Counted from the stretch's first letter, positions 1-9,395 are shown. The stretch: DNA of 64,000 nt from Cryobacterium sp. M96 (GCF_002929845.1 NZ_PJJS01000039.1:20590-84589); one strand, 5' to 3'. Numbers and translations: made by a program. The notes: generated by a model not told the origin, from the sequence alone.

Positions 1-765
1 GTCCGTGTCGACGAGCGGGCCGCGGGCGATGTTGACGAGCACGGTCTCGGGCCGCATCAGCTCGAGTTCGGCCCGGCCGATCAGGTGGCGGGTGCCGCCC
101 GTGAGCGCAGCCGCCACGACGACGACGTCGCTGGTCTGGAGAACGCCGGAGAGGGCGTCCGTCACCACCGTCTGAGCCGCACCGGGCACCGGCTCGGTGC
201 TGCGGCGCACCACTGTGACGTGGGTGCCGAACGGCGCGAGCAGGCGGATCAGCTCACGGGCGATCCCACCAGCGCCGATGATGGTCACGTTGAGGCCGTA
301 GAGCGAGCGCCCCTCGGACAGCGTGCTCCAGCCCTCGGCCCGAGCGCGCTTCGGCAGCACCCGCAACAGCGCCAGGGTGAGAGCCAGGGCGTGTTCGGCG
401 ACGGGCTGCGCGTACGCGCCCTTCGCGCTGGTCCAGAGAAGGTCCGGGCGGTCCAGGCCGGCAAGCACCCCACTGAAGGCGTCGACGCCCGCCCAGGGGA
501 GCTGCACCCACCCGATGCCGGGATACGCGTGCAGGGTGGCGCGCAGCTCGTCGGCCCGGCCGTAGTCCAGCCAGATCAGTCCGCGGGTCTCGCCGGAGAG
601 CTCCGTCACGGTTCCCCCGGCAGCCTCGACCGCCCGGGAGAAGGCCGGTTCCGGCCGCGGCAGGATGGTGATCGGACCGGGGGCCGGTCGTCGGTGCGCC
701 GGAAGGGGCGTGACCTCGTCGGTGAGAACGGCCTGGTGTTGCACGGATTCAGTTTTCGATGACAT
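1..765 (-). CDS. D-isomer-specific 2-hydroxyacid dehydrogenase (3' end outside window)
   Basis: NAD-dependent oxidoreductase of the D-2-hydroxyacid dehydrogenase superfamily; substrate unknown. About 255 codons are visible, starting at the ATG at 763-765 and running off the left edge. A Rossmann nucleotide-binding motif is visible (VTIIGAGGIARELIRLLAP), and near the edge the stretch with the substrate-binding Arg (LVNIARGPLVDTD). The catalytic Glu/His part lies outside. The start overlaps the end of the upstream ABC ATPase gene by 17 bp, so it is probably the last or a late gene of the peptide-transporter operon. A GTG a few codons later is an alternative start. The dehydrogenase call is firm; the specific substrate is not inferable. 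Confidence 0.85.
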   Translation of the reverse strand, partial: MSSKTESVQHQAVLTDEVTPLPAHRRPAPGPITILPRPEPAFSRAVEAAGGTVTELSGETRGLIWLDYGRADELRATLHAYPGIGWVQLPWAGVDAFSGVLAGLDRPDLLWTSAKGAYAQPVAEHALALTLALLRVLPKRARAEGWSTLSEGRSLYGLNVTIIGAGGIARELIRLLAPFGTHVTVVRRSTEPVPGAAQTVVTDALSGVLQTSDVVVVAAALTGGTRHLIGRAELELMRPETVLVNIARGPLVDTD

Positions 766-1669
766 GTTCGTCGGATTCACTCTCGTAATCGTAGTTGTCG
801 TCGTCGTTCTCCTCGTCCGGCGCCTCCCCCATCAGAGCCGCAGCCAGGCCGGCGACATACGGATGCCACGGGTCGTCGAACACCTCGTCGATCGTGCCCA
901 GCCCCACCAGCACGCCCTGGTGCAGCACGGCGATTCGGTCTGCGACCCGGCGAAGCACGCTGAGATCGGAACTGATCACCAGCGCCGAGAAGGCCCGCTC
1001 GCGCTGCAGCTCGCCGATCAGGTCGACCACGGCGTCCCGGACGGTGGCATCGACGCCGGCCGTCGGCTCGTCCGCGATCAGGACCGACGGCCCGAATACC
1101 AGCGCCCGGGCCAGCGCCACCCGCTGACGCTGACCATTGCTCAGCTCGTAGGGGAATTTGGTGAGCACCGACAACGGAAGCCGCACCGCGTCGACCATGG
1201 TCGCCACTTGCTCGTCGAGGATGTGCCGGTCGTAGCGCCGGTCTCGGTCGAGCACGGGCACGGCCACGATCTCCGCCACCGTCAGAGTCGAGGGCAGCGT
1301 GTCGGCGGCATCCTGGGCGAGGTGCCCCACCCCGAAGGTGAGCCGGGCCAGCTTGCGCCGACGGATGCCGCGGAGCCGGTACCCGAGCACCGTCGCCTCT
1401 CCCCCGGTGATCTCTGGTCGAACGTCGCCGGTGCCTCCGCCGCCGTGGCTGAACGCGGCGCCCGACAGAACCCGGGCCAGCGTGCTCTTGCCCGAACCGC
1501 TCTGCCCGAGAAGTCCGAGCACCTCGCCGACCCCGACCTGCAGGGTAAGGCCACGCACGGCCGTGAATGCGCCGCTGGCACCGTGCGGCGGGTACTCGAC
1601 CGTCAGGTCACTGGTGGAGATCGGACTTGTCGGACTTGTCGGACTTGTCGGTGCGGCGCCGCGGATCAT
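749..1669 (-). CDS. ABC transporter ATP-binding protein, oligopeptide type, third ATPase of the operon
   Basis: A 306-residue single ABC ATPase placed 4 bp after the double ATPase gene of the peptide importer. Walker A (GQSGSGKST), Q-loop (GHLAQDAAD), signature (LSNGQRQRV) and Walker B (VLIADEPTAGVD) are present. Two oddities: the switch (H-loop) histidine is replaced, reading ISSDLSVL where the neighbour reads ISHDLAVV, and the C-terminus ends in a strongly acidic tail (EENDDDNYDYESESDE). The N-terminus carries three TSP repeats from a 9-bp tandem repeat. The ATG at 1667-1669 is chosen because a longer reading would overlap the preceding gene and adds non-homologous residues. It probably serves the same importer, but loss of the switch histidine suggests reduced or regulatory ATPase activity (inference). 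Confidence 0.8.
   Translation of the reverse strand: MIRGAAPTSPTSPTSPISTSDLTVEYPPHGASGAFTAVRGLTLQVGVGEVLGLLGQSGSGKSTLARVLSGAAFSHGGGGTGDVRPEITGGEATVLGYRLRGIRRRKLARLTFGVGHLAQDAADTLPSTLTVAEIVAVPVLDRDRRYDRHILDEQVATMVDAVRLPLSVLTKFPYELSNGQRQRVALARALVFGPSVLIADEPTAGVDATVRDAVVDLIGELQRERAFSALVISSDLSVLRRVADRIAVLHQGVLVGLGTIDEVFDDPWHPYVAGLAAALMGEAPDEENDDDNYDYESESDEHVIEN
1622..1648. repeat. 9-bp tandem repeat, three units (cggacttgt)
   Basis: Three perfect head-to-tail copies of cggacttgt lie just inside the start of the third ABC ATPase gene and encode TSP-TSP-TSP. The period is a multiple of three, so copy-number change would alter length but keep the frame. Confidence 0.9.
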
Positions 1670-1673
1670 GTGT

Positions 1674-3362
1674 CTATCCTGCCTCACGCAGTCGGCGCAG
1701 TCCCTCCCGGCGCAGGGCCTGCTCGGCCGGGTCCGGCACGGGCAGGGAGGCCAGGAGCCGCTGGGTGTAGGGATCCTTGGGTGCACCGAGAACCTCGGCG
1801 CTGGTGCCCTCCTCGACAAGTTTTCCTCGGTACAGCACCGCGATCCGGTCCGCGACGAGGTCGACGACAGCCAGGTCATGACTGATGAACAGCGCGGCAA
1901 AGCCGAACTCCCGCTGGAGTTCGGCGAACAGCTCCAGCACCCGCGCCTGCACGGAGACGTCGAGAGCGCTGGTGGGCTCGTCGGCGATCAGCAGGGGCGG
2001 CTCCAGGGCGAGCGCCCGCGCCAGGCTCGCGCGCTGGCGCTGGCCGCCGCTCAGCTCGTGCGGGTAACGGTCGCCGTAGGCACGCGGCAGCTGCACGGCC
2101 TCGAGGAGCTCGTTGACCCGCGGGCGAGCATGGGCGGCGTTCTTCGCCCGACCGTGCACCACCAGCGGTTCAGCGACGCAGTCGGCGATGGTCAGCAGCG
2201 GGTTGAAACTCGACGCCGGGTCTTGGAAGACGAACCCGATGTCGCTGCGGAACTTCCGGAACGCACGCTCCTTGAACCCGTTCATCTCGTGGCCCATCAC
2301 GGTCAGAGAGCCACCGGTCACCCGGGTCAGGCCGGCGATGGCCCGCCCGATCGTGGTCTTGCCAGAACCGCTCTCCCCCACCAGACCGAGAACCTCACCG
2401 GGCCGGATCAGGAAGCTCACGCCGTCGACGGCGGTGAAACCGGACCGGCCGAGCCGGCCGGGGTATTCGATTCGGAGCTGGTCGGCGACGACGACCGGCG
2501 CCTGCTGCTCCCAGCCGGCCGCGCGGGCCGTGGCACGGGCGGCGGCGTGCACGACCCCCTGGCCCACGTGAGGCACGGCGGCGAGCAGCTTCTTCGTGTA
2601 GTCGTTCTGCGGCGAGCGGAAGAGGGTTTGAGCATCCGCCTCTTCGACGACCTTGCCCTGGTACATCACCGCAACCCGGTCGGCGAGGTCTGCGACCACG
2701 CCCATGTTGTGGGTGATGAGCACGATCGCCGTGCCGAATTCATCGCGGCAGCGGCGCAGTAAGTCCAGGATCTCGGCCTGCACGGTCACGTCGAGCGCCG
2801 TGGTCGGCTCGTCGGCGACGATCAGGCCGGGGTCGAGCACCAGGGCCATGGCGATCACGACGCGCTGCTTCTGGCCGCCGGAGAACTGGTGCGGGTAGTA
2901 GTCGACGCGGGTTTCCGCGTCGGGGATACCGACCCGCCCGAGGATCTCGATGGCCTTCTTACGGGCTTCCTTGCGACTGAACTGGCCGTGCGCGCGGATG
3001 CCCTCCATGATTTGCCAACCCACCGTGAAGACGGGGTTCAGCGCGGTCGAGGGTTCTTGGAACACCATGGAGACGTCGGTGCCGCGAACCTGCCGCAGCT
3101 GGGCTGTGCTGAGCGCGATGACGTTGCTCTCGCTCGAGCCGTCCTTGCTGCTGAGGATGACGGCCCCGGAGGCGGTCGCCGTCTCCGGCAGCAGCCCGAG
3201 GATGGTCTTGGCGGTGACGGTCTTGCCGCTCCCGCTCTCGCCGACGATGGCCAGGACCTCGCCGGGAGCGACCCGCAGGGTGACGCCGTCAACGGCCCGA
3301 ACGGCTCCGGCGTCGGTCGCGAACGAAATGCCCAGATCGGTGATGGTGAGCACGTCGGTCAT
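1674..3362 (-). CDS. Fused oligopeptide/dipeptide ABC transporter ATPase (DppD-DppF-like)
   Basis: A 562-residue protein with two complete ABC domains, equivalent to DppD and DppF joined. Domain 1 (about residues 1-265) has Walker A GESGSGKTVTA, signature FSGGQKQRV, Walker B LIVADEPTTALD and switch LITHNMGVV. Domain 2 (about 290-550) has GESGSGKTTIG, LSGGQRQRA, LLIADEPTSALD and FISHDLAVV. Both keep the family tail that ends near 'DPYTQRLLASLP'. It energises the membrane complex formed by the two permeases upstream. The ATG at 3360-3362 overlaps the preceding permease stop by 4 bp (ATGA), which fixes the start. Fused double ATPases of this type are common in Actinobacteria. Confidence 0.93.
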   Translation of the reverse strand: MTDVLTITDLGISFATDAGAVRAVDGVTLRVAPGEVLAIVGESGSGKTVTAKTILGLLPETATASGAVILSSKDGSSESNVIALSTAQLRQVRGTDVSMVFQEPSTALNPVFTVGWQIMEGIRAHGQFSRKEARKKAIEILGRVGIPDAETRVDYYPHQFSGGQKQRVVIAMALVLDPGLIVADEPTTALDVTVQAEILDLLRRCRDEFGTAIVLITHNMGVVADLADRVAVMYQGKVVEEADAQTLFRSPQNDYTKKLLAAVPHVGQGVVHAAARATARAAGWEQQAPVVVADQLRIEYPGRLGRSGFTAVDGVSFLIRPGEVLGLVGESGSGKTTIGRAIAGLTRVTGGSLTVMGHEMNGFKERAFRKFRSDIGFVFQDPASSFNPLLTIADCVAEPLVVHGRAKNAAHARPRVNELLEAVQLPRAYGDRYPHELSGGQRQRASLARALALEPPLLIADEPTSALDVSVQARVLELFAELQREFGFAALFISHDLAVVDLVADRIAVLYRGKLVEEGTSAEVLGAPKDPYTQRLLASLPVPDPAEQALRREGLRRLREAG

Positions 3363-4435
3363 GGTCGGTCCTCGAGTCCTTCGGTGGGATGGGTTGCGGT
3401 GCCTTCCAGTCCGCCGAGCCCGCCGGGGCCGGCGACGAGGGTGCCACCGGGAACGACCGAGGTCTGCGCGACGATCCCGGCCGACTGGCCGACTGCGCGG
3501 CGTCCGCGCAGGCGGGGATCGGCCAGGTCGTTGAGGCTTTCGCCGACCAGCGTAATGCCGAGCACGACGAGCACGATGGCCAGGCCGGGGAACAGTGACG
3601 TCCACCAGATGCCGCTGGTGACGTCCGAGAGGGCCTTGTTGAGGTCGTAGCCCCACTCGGAGGCGGCCGTCGGTTCAATGCCGAACCCGAGAAAGCCGAG
3701 GCCCGCGAGGGTCAGGATGGCCTCCGACGAGTTCAGGGTGAAGATCAGCGGAAGGGTGCGGGTGGCATTGCGGAACACGTGCCGGAACATGATCCGGCCG
3801 CTGCCGGCACCCAGCACGCGTGCGGATTCCACGTAGGCCTCCGCCTTGATCCGCACCGTTTCGGCGCGGATCACTCGGAAGTACTGCGGGATGAAGACCA
3901 CGGTGATCGAGATCGCCGCCGCCAGCACACCGCCGATCAGGTTGGACTTGCCCCCGGAGATGACGATCGACATCACGATGGCGAGAAGCAGCGATGGGAA
4001 CGCGTAGACGGCGTCGGAGACGACCACCAGGATCCGGTCGAGCCAGCCGCCGAAATAGCCCGACACCAGTCCGAGGAACACCCCGGCGAAGATCGACAGC
4101 AGGACGGCCACAATGATCACGAACAGGGCGGTCTGGGCACCCCACAGCACTCGGGAGAGCACGTCGTAGCCGCTGACGGTGGTGCCCAGCGGATGCGCGC
4201 CCCCGGGCGGCTGCTGGGCTCCGAAGGCGCCGTCGGCGTCGCGCAGTTGGCTGAAGCCGTAGGGCGCGAGCACGGGGGCGAAAATGGCGGTCAGCACAAA
4301 GAGAGTGGTGATCACCAGGCCGGCGACCAGCATCCCGCGCTGGAGTCCGATGCTCTGCCTGAGCTGGTGCACGACGGGGAGGCGGGACCAGACGCTGCGC
4401 TTCTGCCGGGCGGAGATCACGGTGGCGTCACTCAT
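3359..4435 (-). CDS. Peptide/nickel ABC transporter permease (DppC-like)
   Basis: A 358-residue inner-membrane permease of the binding-protein-dependent transport family. It has the long N-terminal cytoplasmic stretch, a first membrane segment (about 35-55), a periplasmic-side loop with GAHPLGTTVSGYDVLSR (typical HPLGTDxxGRDxxSR motif of DppC/OppC), then five further helices. The EAA-type loop is visible around EAYVESARVLGAG. The C-terminus is longer than usual by about 40 residues, rich in Gly, Pro and Ala. It starts 1 bp after the stop of the other permease, and its stop overlaps the fused ATPase start. Confidence 0.92.
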   Translation of the reverse strand: MSDATVISARQKRSVWSRLPVVHQLRQSIGLQRGMLVAGLVITTLFVLTAIFAPVLAPYGFSQLRDADGAFGAQQPPGGAHPLGTTVSGYDVLSRVLWGAQTALFVIIVAVLLSIFAGVFLGLVSGYFGGWLDRILVVVSDAVYAFPSLLLAIVMSIVISGGKSNLIGGVLAAAISITVVFIPQYFRVIRAETVRIKAEAYVESARVLGAGSGRIMFRHVFRNATRTLPLIFTLNSSEAILTLAGLGFLGFGIEPTAASEWGYDLNKALSDVTSGIWWTSLFPGLAIVLVVLGITLVGESLNDLADPRLRGRRAVGQSAGIVAQTSVVPGGTLVAGPGGLGGLEGTATHPTEGLEDRP

Positions 4436-4436
4436 C

Positions 4437-5525
4437 TCAGTACCTCACTCTCGGGTCGATCAGTGCGGCGATGATATCGACGACGAAGTTGGAGAGGGCG
4501 ACGATCACGGCGAGCAGGGCGACGATCCCCTGCACGGCCACGAAGTCCCGGGCCTTGAGGAACTCGGAGAGCATGAAGCCCAGGCCCTTCCATTCGAAGG
4601 TGGTCTCGGTCAGCACGGCGCCGCCGAGCAGCAGGGCGATCTGGAGGCCGATCACGGTGATGATCGGGATCAGGGCCGGCCGGTAGGCGTGCTTCCGCAC
4701 CAGGCGGAACTCGCTCACCCCACGCGAGCGAGCGGCGTCGACGTAATCGGTGCCGAGGGTTCCGATCACGTTGGTGCGCACGAGGCGGAGGAAGACCCCC
4801 GCAGTGAGCAGCCCGAGCGTCAGCGCGGGGAGCACGGCATGCTCGAGAACGTCCCCGAGCACGGTCGGGTCCCCGGTCAGGATGGCGTCGATCGTGTACA
4901 GGCCGGTCTGGTTCGGCAACAGCTGCATCTGCAGCTCGGAACCGGTCGAGGCCCGCCCGGAGACGGGAAGCACGTCGAGGTAGACGGCGAAGACGAGTTT
5001 GAACAACAGCCCGGAGAAGAACACCGGCGTGGCGTAGCAGAGGATCGCGAAAACCCGGAGGAAGGCGTCCGCGGATTTGTCCCGCCAATAGGCGGCGACC
5101 ATGCCCAGGGGAATCCCGACGATGAACGCGACGACGAGGGCGTAGAACACGAGCTCGAACGTGGCCAGCCCATAGGTGACCAGGATTTCGGAGACGGGAC
5201 GGTTGGTGCTGATGGTCGTGCCGAAGTTGCCGGTGAACACCTGGCCCAGGTACTCGATGTACTGCACGAAGATGGGCCGGTCGTAGCCGGCGGCCTGGAT
5301 GCGCTCGGCCAGCTGTTCGGGCCCGAGACGCCCGCCGAGAGCGGCCGTGATCGGGTCACCGGTCGTGCGCATCAGCCAGAAGACCATGGACACGAGGATG
5401 AAGATGGTGGGAAAGATCAGCAGAAAACGGATCAGGATGTACCGGCCGATCCCGCCGTCAGTTGCGGGACGTTTCTTGCGTCCCGTCGCGCGGGGCGACG
5501 GGGGGCGCGTGGTCACAGTGGTCAT
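4437..5525 (-). CDS. Peptide/nickel ABC transporter permease (DppB-like)
   Basis: A 362-residue permease of the DppB/OppB type. After a basic N-terminal tail (about 25 residues) come the first helix (YILIRFLLIFPTIFILVSMV), a family motif region with GNFGTTISTNRPVSEIL, and the EAA loop (DYVDAARSRGVSEFRLVRKHA) facing the ATPase. Five to six membrane segments are visible. It follows the substrate-binding protein gene by about 110 bp and pairs with the DppC-like permease. Start assigned to the ATG at 5523-5525; no earlier plausible start. Confidence 0.92.
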   Translation of the reverse strand: MTTVTTRPPSPRATGRKKRPATDGGIGRYILIRFLLIFPTIFILVSMVFWLMRTTGDPITAALGGRLGPEQLAERIQAAGYDRPIFVQYIEYLGQVFTGNFGTTISTNRPVSEILVTYGLATFELVFYALVVAFIVGIPLGMVAAYWRDKSADAFLRVFAILCYATPVFFSGLLFKLVFAVYLDVLPVSGRASTGSELQMQLLPNQTGLYTIDAILTGDPTVLGDVLEHAVLPALTLGLLTAGVFLRLVRTNVIGTLGTDYVDAARSRGVSEFRLVRKHAYRPALIPIITVIGLQIALLLGGAVLTETTFEWKGLGFMLSEFLKARDFVAVQGIVALLAVIVALSNFVVDIIAALIDPRVRY

Positions 5526-5563
5526 TCCTGCCTAACGATAGGACTGTGCGATTAGAACGTGAC

Positions 5564-5598
5564 GGGGGCACCCAGCGCGCAAGCGGCTGGATGCCCCC
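5564..5598 (-). terminator. Intercistronic hairpin between binding-protein and permease genes
   Basis: Arms gggggcacccagc (5564-5576) and gctggatgccccc (5586-5598) pair over 13 bp with one mismatch on the DNA (a wobble in RNA), leaving a 9-nt loop. There is no clear T-run. The position after the solute-binding gene suits a partial terminator or mRNA-stabilising hairpin that makes more binding protein than permease; that role is inference. Confidence 0.6.
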
Positions 5599-5634
5599 GG
5601 GTTTCAAATTAGAAAATGCTAACCGGTTGACGAA

Positions 5635-7272
5635 CTAACCTTTGACCAGTGCCGCGTAACGGAACTTGAACGACGCGTCGAGCGTGTCGCTGGTTCCGGT
5701 CACATCGGGGCCGGTGACGGCAACCTGGGCGCCCTGGAGCAGCGGCACGGTCGACAGCTGCGCGGCGACCTTGTCCTGGATCTCCTCGATCAGCTTCGTG
5801 CGCTCGGCGGGATCGGCGGTGACGGCCTGCTTCAGGATCAGGGCGTCGACCACCGTGTCGCTGTAGTGGTTCTTGAGGAAGCCGCCTTCGAGGAAGAACG
5901 GGGTCAGGTAGTTGTCGGCGTCAGAGTAGTCCGGGAACCAACCGAGCTGGTAGATGGGGTAGACATCCGTCGTGCGGTCCTTCGAGTACTGAACCCACTC
6001 GGTGGTCTGCAGGTCGACGGTGAAGAGGCCCGAGGCTTCCAGCTGGTCTTTGACCAGGGCGTACTCGTCGCCGGACGACGGGCCGTAGTGGTCGTTACTG
6101 TACTGGAGGTTGAGCTTTACCGGACCGGTCACGCCGGCGGACTTGAGGGTTGCCGCGGCCTTGTCGACGTCGGGGGCACCCTCACCGTCGCCGTAGAGGC
6201 CCTTGAGGGACTCGGTGGCACCGGTCAGTCCGGCGGGAACGTAGGAGTACACCGGGGTGTACGTGCCCTTGTAGACCTGCTCGGCGATTTCGTCGCGGTC
6301 GACCAGGTCGGCCACGGCCTGGCGCACGGCAAGGGCCTTGGCCGGGTCGGCCTCGGCGGTCTTGGCGCCGAACGGCTGGGTGTCGAAGTTGAAGACGATG
6401 TAGCGGAGTTCGCCGCCGGGTCCGTCGACGACCTTGACCTTGTCGTTGCCGCGCAGGTCCTCGATGTCGGTGGCCGACAGGCTACGGAACGCCACGTCGA
6501 TATCACCCTGCTGCACTTCGAGCTTCAGATTGGAGGCGTCGGCGTAGTACTTCACGTTGACGACGTCGGTCTTGGCCGCGCCCAGGAGACCCTCGTAGTC
6601 CGAGTTGGCCTTGTAGCCGACCAGGTTGTTGAAGTCGTAGCTGGTGATGACGTACTGGCCGGCGAACGCGTTGGCGTCGACGATGTCCTGGTCCGGCGTG
6701 AGCTTCGTGGCCGAGAAGGTGTCCTCGTCGACGATGGGGCCAGCCGGGCTGGACAGGATCTGCGGGAAGATCTGGTCGTCCGCCTGCTTGAGGGTGAAGA
6801 CAACCGTGGTGTCATCGGGGGCCGCGACGCTGTCCAGGTTGTAGAGCAGCGAGGAGGGGCCGTTGTCGTCCGCGATCGCCAGCTGGCGGTCGAAGGTGAA
6901 CTTGACGTCGGAGGAGGTGAGTTCGTTGCCGTTGGCCCACTTCAGACCGGGCTTGAGGGTGACCGTGTACTCGTTGGGGCTGGTGAACGCGGCGGCCGTG
7001 GCGATGTCGGGCTCGACGTCCGGACTGCCGTAGGGCGTGTTCATCAAGAATGGGAAGACCTGGTTCTGCACCGCGAACGAGCCGTTGTCGTAGGAACCGG
7101 CCGGGTCGAGCGACGTGATCTTGTCGGTCGTGCCGATCGTGATGGCTTCGCCACCCGAGCTGGTCTCGTCGTCGGTTCCGCCGGCGGAGCAGCCCGCCAG
7201 GGTCAACGCGGCGACCGCGACAACCGCGGCGGCACTGAGCCCTCTCGCGCGTGAAGTGGATGAGAATGCCAT
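5635..7272 (-). CDS. Peptide ABC transporter substrate-binding lipoprotein (family 5)
   Basis: A 545-residue extracellular solute-binding protein. It begins with a basic-hydrophobic signal peptide ending in a lipobox (LTLAGC, Cys about residue 28), so it should be anchored to the outer face of the membrane. The SBP_bac_5 signature is visible: ITSLDPAGSYDNG near the N-terminus and a LKPGLKWANGNELTSSDVKF region. Ligand could be peptides or another family-5 solute; it cannot be told from sequence. A good ribosome-binding site (GAGGAAGAGG) lies ahead of the ATG. It is the first gene of the importer operon, separated from dnaG upstream by about 166 bp. Confidence 0.93.
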   Translation of the reverse strand: MAFSSTSRARGLSAAAVVAVAALTLAGCSAGGTDDETSSGGEAITIGTTDKITSLDPAGSYDNGSFAVQNQVFPFLMNTPYGSPDVEPDIATAAAFTSPNEYTVTLKPGLKWANGNELTSSDVKFTFDRQLAIADDNGPSSLLYNLDSVAAPDDTTVVFTLKQADDQIFPQILSSPAGPIVDEDTFSATKLTPDQDIVDANAFAGQYVITSYDFNNLVGYKANSDYEGLLGAAKTDVVNVKYYADASNLKLEVQQGDIDVAFRSLSATDIEDLRGNDKVKVVDGPGGELRYIVFNFDTQPFGAKTAEADPAKALAVRQAVADLVDRDEIAEQVYKGTYTPVYSYVPAGLTGATESLKGLYGDGEGAPDVDKAAATLKSAGVTGPVKLNLQYSNDHYGPSSGDEYALVKDQLEASGLFTVDLQTTEWVQYSKDRTTDVYPIYQLGWFPDYSDADNYLTPFFLEGGFLKNHYSDTVVDALILKQAVTADPAERTKLIEEIQDKVAAQLSTVPLLQGAQVAVTGPDVTGTSDTLDASFKFRYAALVKG

Positions 7273-7418
7273 AGCCGTGAGCCTCTTCCTCTAGAAAACC
7301 GATGCCGGGCGCAGGAATCGTGCACGGCCAGCATTGCTGTAGGAAAAGAAATAGCACAGAATGCGCGGTGTCCCGGCGCAATACGATGCATCTTTATCGA
7401 GCTGCAACCAAGGAGGAG

Positions 7419-7437
7419 CCGGGCGAGACGAGCCCGG
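7419..7437 (-). terminator. Probable hairpin just after dnaG
   Basis: An inverted repeat ccgggc...gcccgg, extendable by neighbouring bases, begins 2 bp after the dnaG stop. The loop is 7 nt. No T-run follows, so it is a weak terminator candidate separating dnaG from the transporter operon. Confidence 0.45.
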
Positions 7438-7438
7438 T

Positions 7439-9301
7439 CTAATCCTCCCGGAGGTTGCGGCGCTCGGCCTCGACTCGCACCAGCTCCCGCTGGAGTGCCA
7501 CATAGACGTCGCGATTGGTCGCATCCGCGCGCTGGAGCCGACCGAGCAGTTCGGCTTTCTGGCGAAGCAGGTCCCGGTCGATCAGGGCCACGGTGATGTC
7601 GCGCACGTAGCGGCCGATTTCGCGTTCGGACCGTTCGGGCAGGGAAGCCATCGCCAACTCCTTGACCAGGTTTTCCAGCGTGGCCGGGACCTCGGCGACG
7701 ATGCGGTCGAGCCAGTCGACGGCGTCGTGGTGGGGCGCGGTGGCCGCGATGGCGTCGCGCACCACTGCCAGGGAGGTGTTCACGAAGTTCGTGGCCGCGG
7801 CGCGCTGGATCAGATCCACCCCGACGACGGTAGGGCGCTGCAGCATGGCCATCAGGCCGTCGCGTTCCAGCCGGGTGACGGGGTCGGTCGCCAGCTCGAT
7901 CATGGAGAACGGCTGCTCCCGGGGCACCGGCTCGTTCTCCCCCGGCCGAGCTCCCGGAGTGGCCGTACCGATGCTCCGGGAGCGCGACAGGGCGGCGGAG
8001 ACGGCCTTGCCGACCTCGCCGAGCTCCATGCCGAGCATGCGCGCCAGCTCGTGCGTGTAACCGGGTCGCAGGGTCGGGTCACGGATGTCGCCGACGATCG
8101 GCGCCGCGGCGCGAAGCGCGGCGACGCGACCCTCCACCGTGTCGAGGTTGTATTGGCCGAGCAACTGCCGGATCATGAATTCGAACATGGGCTTTTTCGA
8201 GTCGATCAGTCGGCGCACGGCGTCATCGCCGCGGTGCAGTCGCAGGTCGCACGGGTCCAGTCCCTCGGGCGCGACGGCCACGTACGTCTGGGCGGAGAAA
8301 CGCTGCTCCTCGCTGAATGCGCGCACGGCGGCCTTCTGGCCGGCGGCATCCGGATCGAACGTGAACACGACCTCGCCGACCCCGCTGTCGTCGCCGAGCA
8401 CGCGACGCAGCACCTTGATGTGATCGACCCCGAAGGATGTGCCGCAGGTGGCGACCGCGGTCGTCACCCCGGCAAGGTGGCAGGCCATGACGTCGGTGTA
8501 GCCCTCCACGACGACGACCTGGTGGCCTCGGGAAATGTCGCGTTTGGCGAGGTCAAGCCCGTAGAGCACCTGGGACTTGTGGTAGATCGGCGTTTCGGGG
8601 GTATTCAGATATTTGGGTCCCTTGTCGTCGTCGAGGAGCCGACGCGCCCCGAAGCCGATGGTCTGCCCGGTGATGTCCCGGATCGGCCAGACCAGGCGGC
8701 CGCGGAACCGGTCGTACACGCCGCGGTCGCCGCTGGAAACGAGACCGGACAGCGTGAGTTCCTCGGTGGAGAACCCCCTGGCGCGCAGGTGGTTGGTGAG
8801 CTCGTCCCAGCTTTTCGGGGCGAAGCCGACCCCGAACCGGGCGGCCGCGAGGGAGTCGAAGCCGCGTTCGCCGAGGAAAGTACGCCCGACCAGGGCGCCG
8901 GGGCTGCCGAGGCGTTCCACGAAGAAGTCGGCCGCGGCCTGGTTGGCGGCGTACAGGCGGGCCCGATTGGTGTGGTCGGGAGCCTCGCCGGCGCCGCCCT
9001 CGTAGTGCAACTCGATACCGACCCGGCCGGCGAGCCGTTCGACGGCCTCACTGAAACTGACGTGGTCCATTTTCTGCAGAAAGGAGTAGACGTCGCCGCT
9101 CTCGCCGCAACCGAAGCAGTGGTAGAAACCGACCTGTGGGCGCACGTGGAAGCTTGGGCTGCGCTCGTCGTGAAAGGGGCACAGCCCCTTCATCGATCCC
9201 ACGCCGGCGGACTTGAGACTCACGTAGTCGCCGACGATGTCGGCGATGTTGGTGCGGGCCTTGACCTCTTCGATGTCGTTTTGTCGAATCAGGCCTGCCA
9301 T
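7439..9301 (-). CDS. dnaG: DNA primase
   Basis: Bacterial primase that makes RNA primers at the replication fork; 620 residues, normal for the family. The N-terminal zinc-binding domain shows CPFHDERSPSFHV and CFGCGESGD (CHC2 type, about residues 41-65). The TOPRIM core contains VVVEGYTDVMA (about 255-265) and the FTFDPDAAGQKAA acidic motif. The C-terminal part is the helicase-interacting region. Start ATG at 9299-9301 gives the canonical MAGLIRQ N-terminus. Followed downstream by the transporter operon, preceded by dgt 94 bp upstream. Confidence 0.98.
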   Translation of the reverse strand: MAGLIRQNDIEEVKARTNIADIVGDYVSLKSAGVGSMKGLCPFHDERSPSFHVRPQVGFYHCFGCGESGDVYSFLQKMDHVSFSEAVERLAGRVGIELHYEGGAGEAPDHTNRARLYAANQAAADFFVERLGSPGALVGRTFLGERGFDSLAAARFGVGFAPKSWDELTNHLRARGFSTEELTLSGLVSSGDRGVYDRFRGRLVWPIRDITGQTIGFGARRLLDDDKGPKYLNTPETPIYHKSQVLYGLDLAKRDISRGHQVVVVEGYTDVMACHLAGVTTAVATCGTSFGVDHIKVLRRVLGDDSGVGEVVFTFDPDAAGQKAAVRAFSEEQRFSAQTYVAVAPEGLDPCDLRLHRGDDAVRRLIDSKKPMFEFMIRQLLGQYNLDTVEGRVAALRAAAPIVGDIRDPTLRPGYTHELARMLGMELGEVGKAVSAALSRSRSIGTATPGARPGENEPVPREQPFSMIELATDPVTRLERDGLMAMLQRPTVVGVDLIQRAAATNFVNTSLAVVRDAIAATAPHHDAVDWLDRIVAEVPATLENLVKELAMASLPERSEREIGRYVRDITVALIDRDLLRQKAELLGRLQRADATNRDVYVALQRELVRVEAERRNLRED

Positions 9302-9395
9302 AGCTGAATGTTAGTCCTGCCCGTGTCGGTGTTCGGTGTGGTGTCGTCGTTCTGTGCGGTGCTGCCCGTGCTGTCCGTGCTGTTGTTCGCGCGGG

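Noticed and set aside
5866..7254. Long plus-strand frame opposite the binding-protein gene
   Set aside because: Val/Gly/Arg-rich shadow of the minus-strand gene, whose signal peptide, lipobox and family motifs are unambiguous.
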